The position numbers and the translations under genes were made by a program. From Kiritimatiellia bacterium (GTDB lineage: Bacteria > Verrucomicrobiota > Kiritimatiellia > JAAZAB01): a stretch of DNA of 47,933 bases. The notes below the pieces were generated by a model. That model was not told the origin of the DNA. It did not search any database and saw nothing but the letters and a program-made list of their open reading frames with translations. Positions 1 through 7,418 of the stretch are shown here, one piece after another. The stretch is from the NCBI GenBank assembly GCA_028715905.1, contig JAQUQV010000011.1:1-47933 (forward strand), read 5' to 3'. The number at the start of each line of letters is the position of its first letter. The stretch's first letter is position 1.

Positions 1-64
1 TCCCCTCCTGATTTAATCGCAATACCTCCGTGATTTTTCGCATGGATAACCTTTCTCTTGCCAT
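1..64 (-). CDS. istA: IS21 transposase IstA, N-terminus only
   Basis: The frame opens at the ATG at 64 and runs off the left edge, giving about 21 residues that begin MARERLSMRKITEVLRL. This matches the start of IS21-family IstA proteins, where it leads into the helix-turn-helix DNA-binding domain. A GGAGG ribosome-binding site lies about eight bases upstream on the minus strand. IstA is the DDE recombinase that acts with the IstB ATPase. Only the first residues are visible, so whether the gene is intact is unknown. Confidence 0.8.
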   Translation of the reverse strand, partial: MARERLSMRKITEVLRLNQEG

Positions 65-153
65 TTTTTGGCCTCCTTTCGGAAACCTTTATGGCTTTTG
101 TTATCCAGCGCCGCTATCTCTTTTTTTCAACCTCCGCCCATTACCCAAGGGGG

Positions 154-225
154 GGTGGCCGATTTGACCGGAATAGGTGGCCGGTTTGAATCAGAATCGG
201 TGGCCGGAATCAACCGGAATACGCA
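154..225. repeat. IS21 terminal multiple repeats
   Basis: Three related units of roughly 22-27 bases each begin GGTGGCC and continue with a TTTGA/CCGGAAT-like core (starts at 154, 176 and 199). They lie between istA and the presumed outer end of the element. In IS21 elements such end repeats are transposase-binding sites. The last unit ends in ACGCA, compatible with a TG...CA type terminus at 225. Confidence 0.75.
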
Positions 226-226
226 T

Positions 227-847
227 GTGGGATACGAAGCGATTGGATACTCCATTCTGTTGCCGGCCAGTGCCGTGCCCGGGTGGCCGGCGGAAGCGCC
301 CTTGCCAATTGAGCCGGAATGGAAAAGAGATTACGCCGCCAGCGTTCAACGTTTGATCCGCGATGGAGTGGATTCGCATCTCGGCAACCTGTTTGTGCAT
401 GCGACCCGCGCGTTTCAACGCGACGCCGAAGGCGCGGATCGGGCGCGGAGCGCCACGGAGGCATTCCTGTATCGGCGGCTGGAAACGTTGCCCGCAACGC
501 AGGGGAAGTTCCGCCTCAATGCCGATTTGCCGATTCCTTTTGATGGACACGGACGCATGGAGGTGGATTTGCTTTTCGCGGAAAAGCGTGTTGCGATAGA
601 ACTCGACGGCCCCCAGCATCTTTCGGATGCCGAAGCCTATCGCCGTGACCGGCGCAAGGACGCTCTGCTGCAGGAAAACGGCTATTTTGTCCTGCGGTTT
701 CTGGCTGAGGATGTCGGCCGGCATCTGGATGCGGTCCTCGACGCCATCCTGCGCATCCTGGTGCATCAGGCAGAATTGAAGATCTTGGCGAGAAAATGGT
801 ATTTCTCGGCGGACCGCGGCAGGTCGGTAAAACCACCCTGGCTTTGA
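227..847 (+). pseudogene. DUF559 endonuclease-fold protein, 5' end lost to IS21, 3' end fused
   Basis: The recognisable part is a DUF559 domain, a restriction-endonuclease-like fold related to very short patch repair nucleases. Its core reads IELDGPQH, then RRDRRKDALLQENGYFVLRF, with the usual acidic residue, His, and Arg/Lys-Asp-rich helix. The reading frame extends left into the IS21 end, so upstream residues are IS-derived and the original N-terminus is missing. A GTG at 227 just outside the IS could serve as a makeshift start. After about 770 the frame runs over a fragment of an AAA ATPase gene in another frame, so the natural C-terminus also appears lost. It is probably non-functional. 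Confidence 0.65.
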
Positions 848-951
848 GTTTGCTGGCGGGCGGGAACGAAACACATCGCGCTTACGAAATCGCCGAATAC
901 AAAGCGCGTATTCTGCCATTTACAGTCATGGCCGGTATCATGGCTGTTTAA
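775..951 (+). pseudogene. AAA_14/DUF4143-type ATPase remnant
   Basis: In a different frame from the DUF559 fragment, the sequence encodes IEDLGEKMVFLGGPRQVGKT, the characteristic start of AAA_14 ATPases, with Walker A GPRQVGKT. From the ATG at 796 only 51 codons follow before a TAA at 949. After about 880 the residues no longer resemble the family. No Walker B, sensor or DUF4143 C-terminal domain is present. This looks like the first 30-40 codons of such a gene, left behind after a deletion that joined it to the DUF559 gene. Confidence 0.6.
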
Positions 952-957
952 TAAGGC

Positions 958-3714
958 TCATCTTCCATCATCTGCAACCAGTGATTCCAGCTTGTCGCAC
1001 AACATGGGCAGGGTGGCGGGCGGACGGCCTTCGGCCAAAACCATGAGTTCCGGATGCGACGCGCCCCAGACGTGCGCCAGCGGACCGGTCAATGCCTCCG
1101 CAATGGTTTTTGGCTCCTCCCAGCGTTTTTCCGCGGCCTTTGCCTTGGCTACAAGACACACTGCCTCGGCCAGCGGAATATGCGCCTCGTCGGCCAATTC
1201 CGCCTGGGCCAGAGCGCGCGCCGCCTTGAGTTTGCGCGCCGCATTTTTACGGAGATCGCTAATGATGCGCTGTTCTTCCGGTGTAAGCGGCCTGGCATGC
1301 TCCGCCTCCACGGGAAAGAGGTGGCGCGTGGCGCGCACTGCGGTTGCAATTAATCCAAGTTCGGCCATTTGTTTTAAGGCTTCGGCAGCGGCACGGTCAA
1401 TCACTTGCAGACGTACAGGCGCCAGAGGATCGGTTTTGTCTTTGCCGAACCATTCGGCATGCAAGGCGCCGAGTTGCTCGCGCCACGATTCGGCGTCGCG
1501 GTCCACGACCACCATCATCACCGAATGAGCGCCTTCCGCCGGGAACTGTTCCTCGCACGCCACAAGCCGCTGCTGCAGCAAGGCGGCCGCGCGTTCGGAA
1601 AAACCGAGGGCGCGGTCAGCCGGCAATGCGGCAATGTGCGGTTTTTCAACCGAAAGCGGGACCGGTGCGGTCATGATTTGCTGCAGACGCTGCAGGAAGG
1701 CCTGGCGGCCGCCTTTTAGCTTGATTTCGGCAAAATCGCCCCGGCCGTCCAGCACGCCGTCGGCCAGGCCTTTTTTCGCGGCCAGGGTTTCAAGCATGCG
1801 GCTTTCAATGGTTTTTTCGGCGACCAGGTTGACGACCGTGACGGATTTGGTCTGGAATTTACGCCAGGCGCGGCCGATGCGCTGTTCCAGCTTGGCGGGG
1901 TTCCAGGGCAGATCGCAATTGACCACCACAGAGGCATTTTGCAGGTTGAGTCCTACGCCGCCTGAATCAGTGCTCAAAAAAACGCGGCAGGCCGGATCGC
2001 TTTTGAAGGTCATGATTTCAGCCCGCCGGCGGCGCTGGGGAACCGAGCCGGTGTGCCAGGCATAACCGATCTTCTCCCGTTTGCATAAATCCCGGACCAG
2101 TTCCAGCATCCTTTCCCATTCCGAAAACACGATGATTTTGGCGTCGGTTTCGGCCAGGCAGGAGTCAAAAAGCTTGTCCAGTTCCGCCAGTTTCGGGCAA
2201 ACGCGGTCATTGGGGTCAAGAATATAATTCGTATCGCATATCATGCGCATCATGGCCAATTCGCGCATGAGTTTATCCTGCTCCTGCCGGGTGAGCGGAC
2301 GGCGTTTGGCAGTGCTGATTAGCCGGGCTACCCGCGCTTCATGATCGGTATAGGCCGACTGCTGGCCGGCGCTCATCGGCACGAAATAATGCTGGTCTGT
2401 GCGGCCTGGCAGTTCGGTCTCCACGTCCGCTTTGCGGCGCCGCAACATAACCGGCCTGATGCGTTGATGAAGCTTGTCCAGATTCTGATACTCCTCGGGC
2501 CGGCCGCGTTCGTCGAACCGGTAAAAATCGCGGTTAAAGCGGAAGAGCGGACCCAGTATGGACGGGTCAAGAAAACTCGTGATGGAATAGATTTCGTCAA
2601 TCCGATTTTCGAGAGGAGTGCCGGTCAGCACAAAGGCATAGCGGCTCTTGAGGCGTTTCACGGCCTGAGCTGTCTTGGTATCCCAGTTTTTTATGCGCTG
2701 CGCCTCGTCCAGGATGACGATATCTGGTTTAAGCCGCGCGTTGACATCCATCACATCGCGCACGATTTGTTCGTAGTTGACGATGGTGAAGAACGGCGGC
2801 CGGGCATAATTTTCAAGCCGGGCATGGCGGCTGCCGAAGACGATCTGGAGCGGCAGGTCGGCGAAGCGTTGGATCTGGTCCTCCCATTCGGTTTTCAGCG
2901 AGGCGGGCGTGACCACCAGCACGCGCTGCGCTTTGCCGATACGCCGGAGCAAGGCGCAAGCGGCAATGGCCTGGATGGTTTTACCCAGTCCCATTTCATC
3001 GGCCAGCAGGGCCCGTTCGGTGAATGCCAGGTGCAGCATGCCCTCGCGTTGGTAGGGAAAAAGCGGCAATTTGGTTTCGTGCTGAGGATATTCGCCTGAC
3101 AGGATTTTTTGCTCATAATCCCGCCGCAACCGTTTTCGTTCCTCCAGGCGTTCGAGGGTTTGCAACCAGGACGCCACGTCTTGCGACACGCGCATGAGGC
3201 CGTCCGCCTTATGCAAGGCGGCCAGCGCCTCGTGCATATCCTCCGGCGCGCAACGTCCTTCGGAATCGAAATAACGGCGCAACTTGCGCGGCAGTTTGTC
3301 AAGATTGCGTTCCACCCGAATCGAGCGGCGCTCCATGTCCGGCACTATATCCATGCGTCCGGAACTATTACAGAGAGCCTGACGGAAAACCCGCGGCGCG
3401 ACTGCTTTCAGGTGATTAAGAACCGCTTCCACGTGCTTGCAAGTAGCCAGGCCGTTGATGCTGAAATCCACGCAATTGCATGAGAATTGCCGCCGGCGCA
3501 AGTCGCGGATTTCGACCTGATAGTCCATACCGCTAAGCGAAGTTACGTGAAAGTTTGAAAATACAGGATGGAATTTTTCCACTGCCCGGATGCGGAACGA
3601 TTCGTGTCGTGCCCGCCATTTTCGCCGGTTGATTTCATCCTGGTCCGTGGTGTGCCAGTTGTGGGTGTTGGGCGGCTGGATTTCGCGGCCGGTCTGTGTG
3701 TTTCTGGTTTTCAT
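958..3714 (-). CDS. SWIM zinc-finger SNF2-family helicase
   Basis: This is a 918-residue ATP-dependent DNA translocase of the SNF2/RapA type. An N-terminal SWIM zinc finger has Cys79, Cys81, Cys92 and His94. It is followed by the SNF2 N-terminal ATPase lobe with Walker A DEMGLGKT (about 239-246), motif II DEAQ (about 336-339) and motif III LTGTP, then the C-terminal helicase lobe with STDSGGVGLN and motif VI QRIGRAWRK. An extra C-terminal region of about 230 residues is not recognised. The family remodels or translocates on duplex DNA; a role in defence or repair is possible here but not shown. The gene is complete and lies between broken accessory genes. No strong ribosome-binding site precedes the chosen ATG, so a slightly later start is possible. 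Confidence 0.9.
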   Translation of the reverse strand: MKTRNTQTGREIQPPNTHNWHTTDQDEINRRKWRARHESFRIRAVEKFHPVFSNFHVTSLSGMDYQVEIRDLRRRQFSCNCVDFSINGLATCKHVEAVLNHLKAVAPRVFRQALCNSSGRMDIVPDMERRSIRVERNLDKLPRKLRRYFDSEGRCAPEDMHEALAALHKADGLMRVSQDVASWLQTLERLEERKRLRRDYEQKILSGEYPQHETKLPLFPYQREGMLHLAFTERALLADEMGLGKTIQAIAACALLRRIGKAQRVLVVTPASLKTEWEDQIQRFADLPLQIVFGSRHARLENYARPPFFTIVNYEQIVRDVMDVNARLKPDIVILDEAQRIKNWDTKTAQAVKRLKSRYAFVLTGTPLENRIDEIYSITSFLDPSILGPLFRFNRDFYRFDERGRPEEYQNLDKLHQRIRPVMLRRRKADVETELPGRTDQHYFVPMSAGQQSAYTDHEARVARLISTAKRRPLTRQEQDKLMRELAMMRMICDTNYILDPNDRVCPKLAELDKLFDSCLAETDAKIIVFSEWERMLELVRDLCKREKIGYAWHTGSVPQRRRRAEIMTFKSDPACRVFLSTDSGGVGLNLQNASVVVNCDLPWNPAKLEQRIGRAWRKFQTKSVTVVNLVAEKTIESRMLETLAAKKGLADGVLDGRGDFAEIKLKGGRQAFLQRLQQIMTAPVPLSVEKPHIAALPADRALGFSERAAALLQQRLVACEEQFPAEGAHSVMMVVVDRDAESWREQLGALHAEWFGKDKTDPLAPVRLQVIDRAAAEALKQMAELGLIATAVRATRHLFPVEAEHARPLTPEEQRIISDLRKNAARKLKAARALAQAELADEAHIPLAEAVCLVAKAKAAEKRWEEPKTIAEALTGPLAHVWGASHPELMVLAEGRPPATLPMLCDKLESLVADDGR

Positions 3715-3789
3715 GTGGGCAATGAACGTGTTGGCTTAACTTTCAATCTTGATGTTTTCGGATAGAAATATCGGGCAGTATCCGTTGTT

Positions 3790-4137
3790 TCATAAAATAG
3801 TAATATACGGCTTTAAGTGTGAAAATAAAGCTTTTTCAGCTTTCATCAAATGGCAGTAGAAAAGCTTGCATCTTGGTGCGTCAAAATCGAGCATCAGAAG
3901 TAGAGAATGTATAGAACAATGTAATGAACGGTAATGAATGTTTTTGTGGCTGCCCCAGTTTGCCAGATACAGGTGCGCGTCAAAATATCGGACAAGCACA
4001 TCTTCGGGATCGTGCTTAAAATCGCCCCAGGAATAAGTAACCACCGCGCTGCTGGGTGATACCTCAATGTGGCTGGATAATCCTTGGACCGGCTCCTGTT
4101 CATCTTCCGTAAGTCGCCGATCAACGGCTTGCTTCAC
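3790..4137 (-). pseudogene. Truncated companion of the SNF2 helicase (unknown family)
   Basis: The first 65 or so residues contain a distinctive block: SSAVVTYSWGDFKHDPEDVL followed by VRYFDAHLYLANWGS. I recall similar openings in hypothetical proteins encoded beside SWIM/SNF2 helicases, where the protein continues for several hundred residues. Here the sequence after WGS turns into a low-information, His/Leu-rich tail and stops at 115 residues. The most likely reading is a gene broken by deletion or frameshift, with only the N-terminus left, lying directly upstream of the helicase on the same strand. The family assignment comes from memory and has not been checked. Confidence 0.5.
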
Positions 4138-4181
4138 CTAATACAAATTTCGCCTCCCCCCGCGGACACGGTGATTGAAAC

Positions 4182-4209
4182 TTGCAAATGCCGCCCGGCC
4201 TGTCATAAT
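4182..4209 (+). promoter_or_regulatory. Candidate promoter of the GreA-like gene
   Basis: A TTGCAA -35 box (4182-4187) and a CATAAT -10 box (4204-4209) are separated by 16 bases. The expected start point is about 4216, directly at the ATG at 4217, so the transcript would be nearly leaderless. No Shine-Dalgarno sequence precedes that ATG. Confidence 0.4.
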
Positions 4210-4216
4210 GCCGCGC

Positions 4217-6385
4217 ATGAAAAATGACGTGAACATGACAACGGCGGTTTCACCGCAGAATCTGCCGGACACCGCCCTGGAGGAATGGTTTCTTAACCGT
4301 CTGCCGGAAACGAAAAATTGCTTTCGTCAATTACTGGAAGCAATCCTCCGTTTTGCCGGAAAAAATCAGACGGACAAAGCCGAGGCTTGCGCGGAGCTGC
4401 TGGAGGATGCGCTCATGAAAATCCAGGCCGGGGATGAACTGATCCTCCTGCTTGCAGAACGCGCCGCCTGGCAGACGGATCCCGATGCATACGCTTCCGC
4501 CTGCGCCGCAGTTTTGAAGGAAACGTTCCGCGGACAAAGTTTTATGCCGGCCTTTCTTGAGGAAAGCGGTTTTTTTTCCGGAAAAGAACCCAAGGAGGCG
4601 CTGCGCCGCTTGCGCGTCCTGCGCAAATTACTGCCCGGGAAATGCTGTTACGAAAAAACATGGGGGCTGGGAATTATTTCCGGAATAGATGAATTTGACC
4701 GCAAACTGGTGATAGATTTTGAAAACAAGCGCGCCCATCGCCTCGCGTTCGGCTACGCGGCGGAATCGGTCCGGCCGCTGGAGGAGGATCATTTCCTGGC
4801 GCGCAAGCTGCGCGATCCCGCAAATTTTGCCCAGTGGGTGAAAAACAATCCGGCGGCGGCGGTAAAAGCCGTGATCGCTGAATTCGGCGAAATGAATTTG
4901 CCGCAATTGCGCGTTTTGACAACCAGCCTGATTATCTCCGAAAATGAATGGAGCTCGTTCTGGGCTGCGGCCCGCGCGGAACTCGCGCGCGATCCGCTGA
5001 TCCGGATGCCGGCCGGCCGCAATGGCCCGTTGAAAATTATGGTTGAAACAAAAGAATTTGATAATTGCTGGCTCCGCGATTTCCTGGCCCTGCGCGACGG
5101 AGATCGCATACTGGAGGAGTTGGATATTCTTGGCCGGAAAATTCCGCCGCACAGTCTGGACAAGGAAATGAAAGAGGCGGCGGCGGACCGCTTGAAATAC
5201 GTTATCCGGGGAGCGGCGGCGGACCGGCGCGACCTCGTTGTCCGGGCGCTTTTATTTGCCGCGGCCGCCGGCCTTGATGACGACGCTTTCCACAGCGCTC
5301 TTTACAGCGGGCGGGAATTTCTCGCTTCCGCGCTTTCTTCCCTTCCCGTCCGGCTTATCCGGCCGTTCCTTGAATATCTCCGCGAAAATTCGCCGGCGGC
5401 GGCGGAAACACTCCTGCAAATCATGCCGTGCCTGCCGGTTTCCGCGCTGGGCGAGGTTGTGCTCCATTTCCGCCAGCATAACCGGCAGGAACAGGCATAT
5501 GAAAAATTGCGCGTTTTTATCCGGGAAGGCAAAACCGGCGTTGATATGGTCCTGTGGATGGGACGCGATCTTCAGGAGGACGGCGGCGCGCATGTCTGCC
5601 AGCCGGAAGTTTTCGCCCGAATTGCCCTGGACGCCCTGCAGCAGGCGGCCGCCGCGGGGAAAAGGAAAGAGACCGGACAGTTATTGCGCAATATTTTTAC
5701 AGACCAGGCGCTTGCAAAAAAAATGCTCCAGTCCCTGGCGGCGGCCGCGCGCCTTGATTACGTCCAGCGGTTTAAATCCATCTCCGGCCTGACCGGCGCC
5801 GATAAAACCAGGGTGGCCGCAAAAATTATTCCCCTGTTCCCCGAATTGGCCGCGGTTTTCGGCGCGCCGCCGTCCGGCGCGGTCCATCAAAAAATAACGT
5901 CCTGGCGCGTCTATCGCGAGCGGCAGGCTCAGCTGGAAAAAATCATCAAGGAGGAAATCCCGCGCAACAGCATGGAAATCGGCACGGCCAGAAGTTACGG
6001 CGACCTGCGCGAAAATTACGAATACAAGGCGGCCAAGGAAATGCAGGGACTGCTCATGCGTCGGAAGGCGGAGCTGGAACAAATGCTGTCCGAGGTCAGG
6101 GGCGCTGATTTCGCCGGTTTTCCGCATGAGGCGGCCGGACCGGGAACTGCCGTTGAACTGAAAATCCCGGACGGCAACCGCCAAGTCTATCACATTCTCG
6201 GGGAATGGGATTCGGATGAAAAACTCGGAATAATTTCATGCCGCTCCAAACTGGCCGAAGTTTTGACCGGCCGGCGCGCGGGCGATTCCGTTGAAATTCC
6301 CGGCGAAAAACAGCCGGTCCGCGCCGTGATTGGAGCAGTCCGCTCCCTTCCGCCGGAAATCATGGCGTGGATCAACGGCGGTTAA
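4217..6385 (+). CDS. Extended GreA/GreB-type transcription elongation factor
   Basis: The 722-residue protein ends in a GreA/GreB module (about residues 575-722). This has an N-terminal coiled-coil half with ARSYGDLRENYEYKAAKEMQ, where acidic residues sit at the hairpin tip, and a C-terminal FKBP-like half with GIISCRSKLAEVLTGRRAGD. GreA normally has about 160 residues and stimulates transcript cleavage by stalled RNA polymerase. The extra 570 residues are mostly helical, with a CarD/Tudor-like beta segment near 146-185 (KTWGLGIISGIDEFDRKLVI). I know long GreA forms of this kind from PVC-group bacteria. The start at 4217 fits the candidate promoter; an in-frame ATG eight residues earlier is less likely. 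The last bases overlap the convergent HD gene. Confidence 0.85.
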   Translation: MKNDVNMTTAVSPQNLPDTALEEWFLNRLPETKNCFRQLLEAILRFAGKNQTDKAEACAELLEDALMKIQAGDELILLLAERAAWQTDPDAYASACAAVLKETFRGQSFMPAFLEESGFFSGKEPKEALRRLRVLRKLLPGKCCYEKTWGLGIISGIDEFDRKLVIDFENKRAHRLAFGYAAESVRPLEEDHFLARKLRDPANFAQWVKNNPAAAVKAVIAEFGEMNLPQLRVLTTSLIISENEWSSFWAAARAELARDPLIRMPAGRNGPLKIMVETKEFDNCWLRDFLALRDGDRILEELDILGRKIPPHSLDKEMKEAAADRLKYVIRGAAADRRDLVVRALLFAAAAGLDDDAFHSALYSGREFLASALSSLPVRLIRPFLEYLRENSPAAAETLLQIMPCLPVSALGEVVLHFRQHNRQEQAYEKLRVFIREGKTGVDMVLWMGRDLQEDGGAHVCQPEVFARIALDALQQAAAAGKRKETGQLLRNIFTDQALAKKMLQSLAAAARLDYVQRFKSISGLTGADKTRVAAKIIPLFPELAAVFGAPPSGAVHQKITSWRVYRERQAQLEKIIKEEIPRNSMEIGTARSYGDLRENYEYKAAKEMQGLLMRRKAELEQMLSEVRGADFAGFPHEAAGPGTAVELKIPDGNRQVYHILGEWDSDEKLGIISCRSKLAEVLTGRRAGDSVEIPGEKQPVRAVIGAVRSLPPEIMAWINGG

Positions 6386-7205
6386 AAACAACCGGTTTTG
6401 CGCTGTCCAGTTGTTTTTTCACATGTTTTCTTGCCAGCGCAATCAGGCTTGTTATTTCCCTTGTCCGCGGCAGCACCCCGGCAATTTTTTCAATGAACGC
6501 GCGCCGCAGTAAGCGCTGGTAGGAGGGACGGAAATTAAAATCATATACCCAGGACAACTGGAGCAGGAAAAAGTCATGCAGCGATTTAACATTTTTCATG
6601 GAGACAGACTTTCTGCGTTTAATTTCCTCCAGGGCGCCGGGATTCAGTGGTCCTTCCAGGTTGACATGGAAGGTTATATCGGGACTGCGCAGTAAGTCGC
6701 CGTTTTTCCAGGCGCGGTAAAGGACAAAAGAAATATCCAGCTTGTCGGCGTCGCGGATCAGCCTGACAAAATCAATGACGTCCGGGGCAAGTCCTGCGGG
6801 CAGATTCATTTTGTTGTGGTAAAGGACGCCGGTCGTCAGCCGGCGGCGGTCCGGGTCGGAACAGGTTGCCAGGGGGACGCTTGCGGCCAGGATTTCCGCG
6901 CCGCGCCGCCCGTGGTCCAGGGAATGATCGTCGCGGAATGTCCGGTGGCGGGTAAACTGGACAAAGCGTCCGACGTCGTGGAGCAGACCGAGCGTTCCGG
7001 CCGTGCGCGCATCTCCGGAATCAAAGCCCAAGTCGCGGGCGATGGCGGCCGCGTCCGCGGCCACGCGCCGGCTGTGGTCCAGTTTTAACTGCAACATCGG
7101 CGGCAATTTCCCGTCTTTTCCGGCGAACTTCCGCAGATATGCTTCAAACCATTTTGAAAGGCGTCTGGCTTCTATTGCTTTCATCAACTCACAGGCTTTC
7201 CTCAT
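6372..7205 (-). CDS. HD-domain metal-dependent phosphohydrolase
   Basis: The protein of about 277 residues contains the HD superfamily metal site: an early His in LDHSRR, the HD pair in GLLHDVGRF, and further His residues in DDHSLDHGRR. HD proteins hydrolyse nucleotides or cyclic nucleotides; the substrate here is unknown. The C-terminal part (about 130 residues) has no motif I recognise. No EAL, GGDEF or RelA synthetase domain is attached. Two starts are possible, at 7205 or at MKAI (7184). The 3' end overlaps the end of the GreA-like gene by 14 bases in convergent orientation. Confidence 0.8.
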   Translation of the reverse strand: MRKACELMKAIEARRLSKWFEAYLRKFAGKDGKLPPMLQLKLDHSRRVAADAAAIARDLGFDSGDARTAGTLGLLHDVGRFVQFTRHRTFRDDHSLDHGRRGAEILAASVPLATCSDPDRRRLTTGVLYHNKMNLPAGLAPDVIDFVRLIRDADKLDISFVLYRAWKNGDLLRSPDITFHVNLEGPLNPGALEEIKRRKSVSMKNVKSLHDFFLLQLSWVYDFNFRPSYQRLLRRAFIEKIAGVLPRTREITSLIALARKHVKKQLDSAKPVVFNRR

Positions 7206-7291
7206 TCATGCCGCCATGAACGGGAGGGGAAAATAAACTTAATTCGGGCGGCCGTCCAGCTTTTCTTTTTTGGGAATGGGAAAAAATGGCA

Positions 7292-7319
7292 TTGACACAT
7301 CGGGGGCGGGACATAACAT
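7292..7319 (+). promoter_or_regulatory. Promoter of the M19-pyrK-pyrD operon
   Basis: A perfect TTGACA -35 box (7292-7297) and TAACAT -10 box (7314-7319) are spaced by 16 bases. Transcription would start near 7326 and leave a leader of about 93 bases before the ATG at 7419. Confidence 0.55.
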
Positions 7320-7325
7320 GTCAAA

Positions 7326-7418
7326 AACAGTTTGAGCAATGCCCCGCGGAAGGCGGCACCCGGTAGTTTTGCCGGGGGGGGGAAGCATTGGCCGGGCGCA
7401 TGAAAGGTTTGCAACAAC
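7326..7418 (+). promoter_or_regulatory. Structured 5' leader, candidate cis-regulatory RNA
   Basis: The leader can fold as a three-way junction. A closing stem CAATGC (7337-7342) pairs with GCATTG (7385-7390). Inside are two hairpins: CCGC/GCGG with loop GGAAG (7344-7356) and CCCGG/CCGGG with an eight-base loop (7359-7376). The fold lies between promoter and start codon, where a riboswitch or protein-binding leader would be. It does not match a riboswitch class whose consensus I know. No U-rich terminator follows; an AAAGG ribosome-binding site lies about ten bases before the ATG. Function is unproven. Confidence 0.3.

Larger units (their letters stand above)
1..225 (-). mobile_element. IS21-family insertion sequence, left end (partial)
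   Basis: The element reads leftwards out of the window. Its outer boundary is probably near 225, where the sequence inward on the minus strand begins TGCGTATTCCGGTTG. Behind this boundary lie three spaced copies of GGTGGCC on the plus strand (154, 176 and 199, about 22 bases apart), followed by an untranslated stretch and then the start of an IstA-like reading frame at 64. Multiple terminal repeats next to istA are typical of IS21 elements. Only the left end is present, so intactness, the target duplication and the istB gene cannot be judged. The exact end at 225 is inferred from the repeat pattern. Confidence 0.8.

Noticed and set aside
154-225. Short spaced repeats as a CRISPR array
   Set aside because: Only three imperfect units with a 22-base period and no spacers; they are explained by the IS21 terminal repeats.
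191-919. Long minus-strand open frame opposite the DUF559 fragment
   Set aside because: It is the shadow of the plus-strand coding sequence, crosses the IS21 end and has no recognisable domain or ribosome-binding site.
2341-3099. 252-codon plus-strand frame inside the SNF2 gene
   Set aside because: Fully antisense to conserved helicase motifs; composition is typical of a shadow frame in GC-rich DNA.
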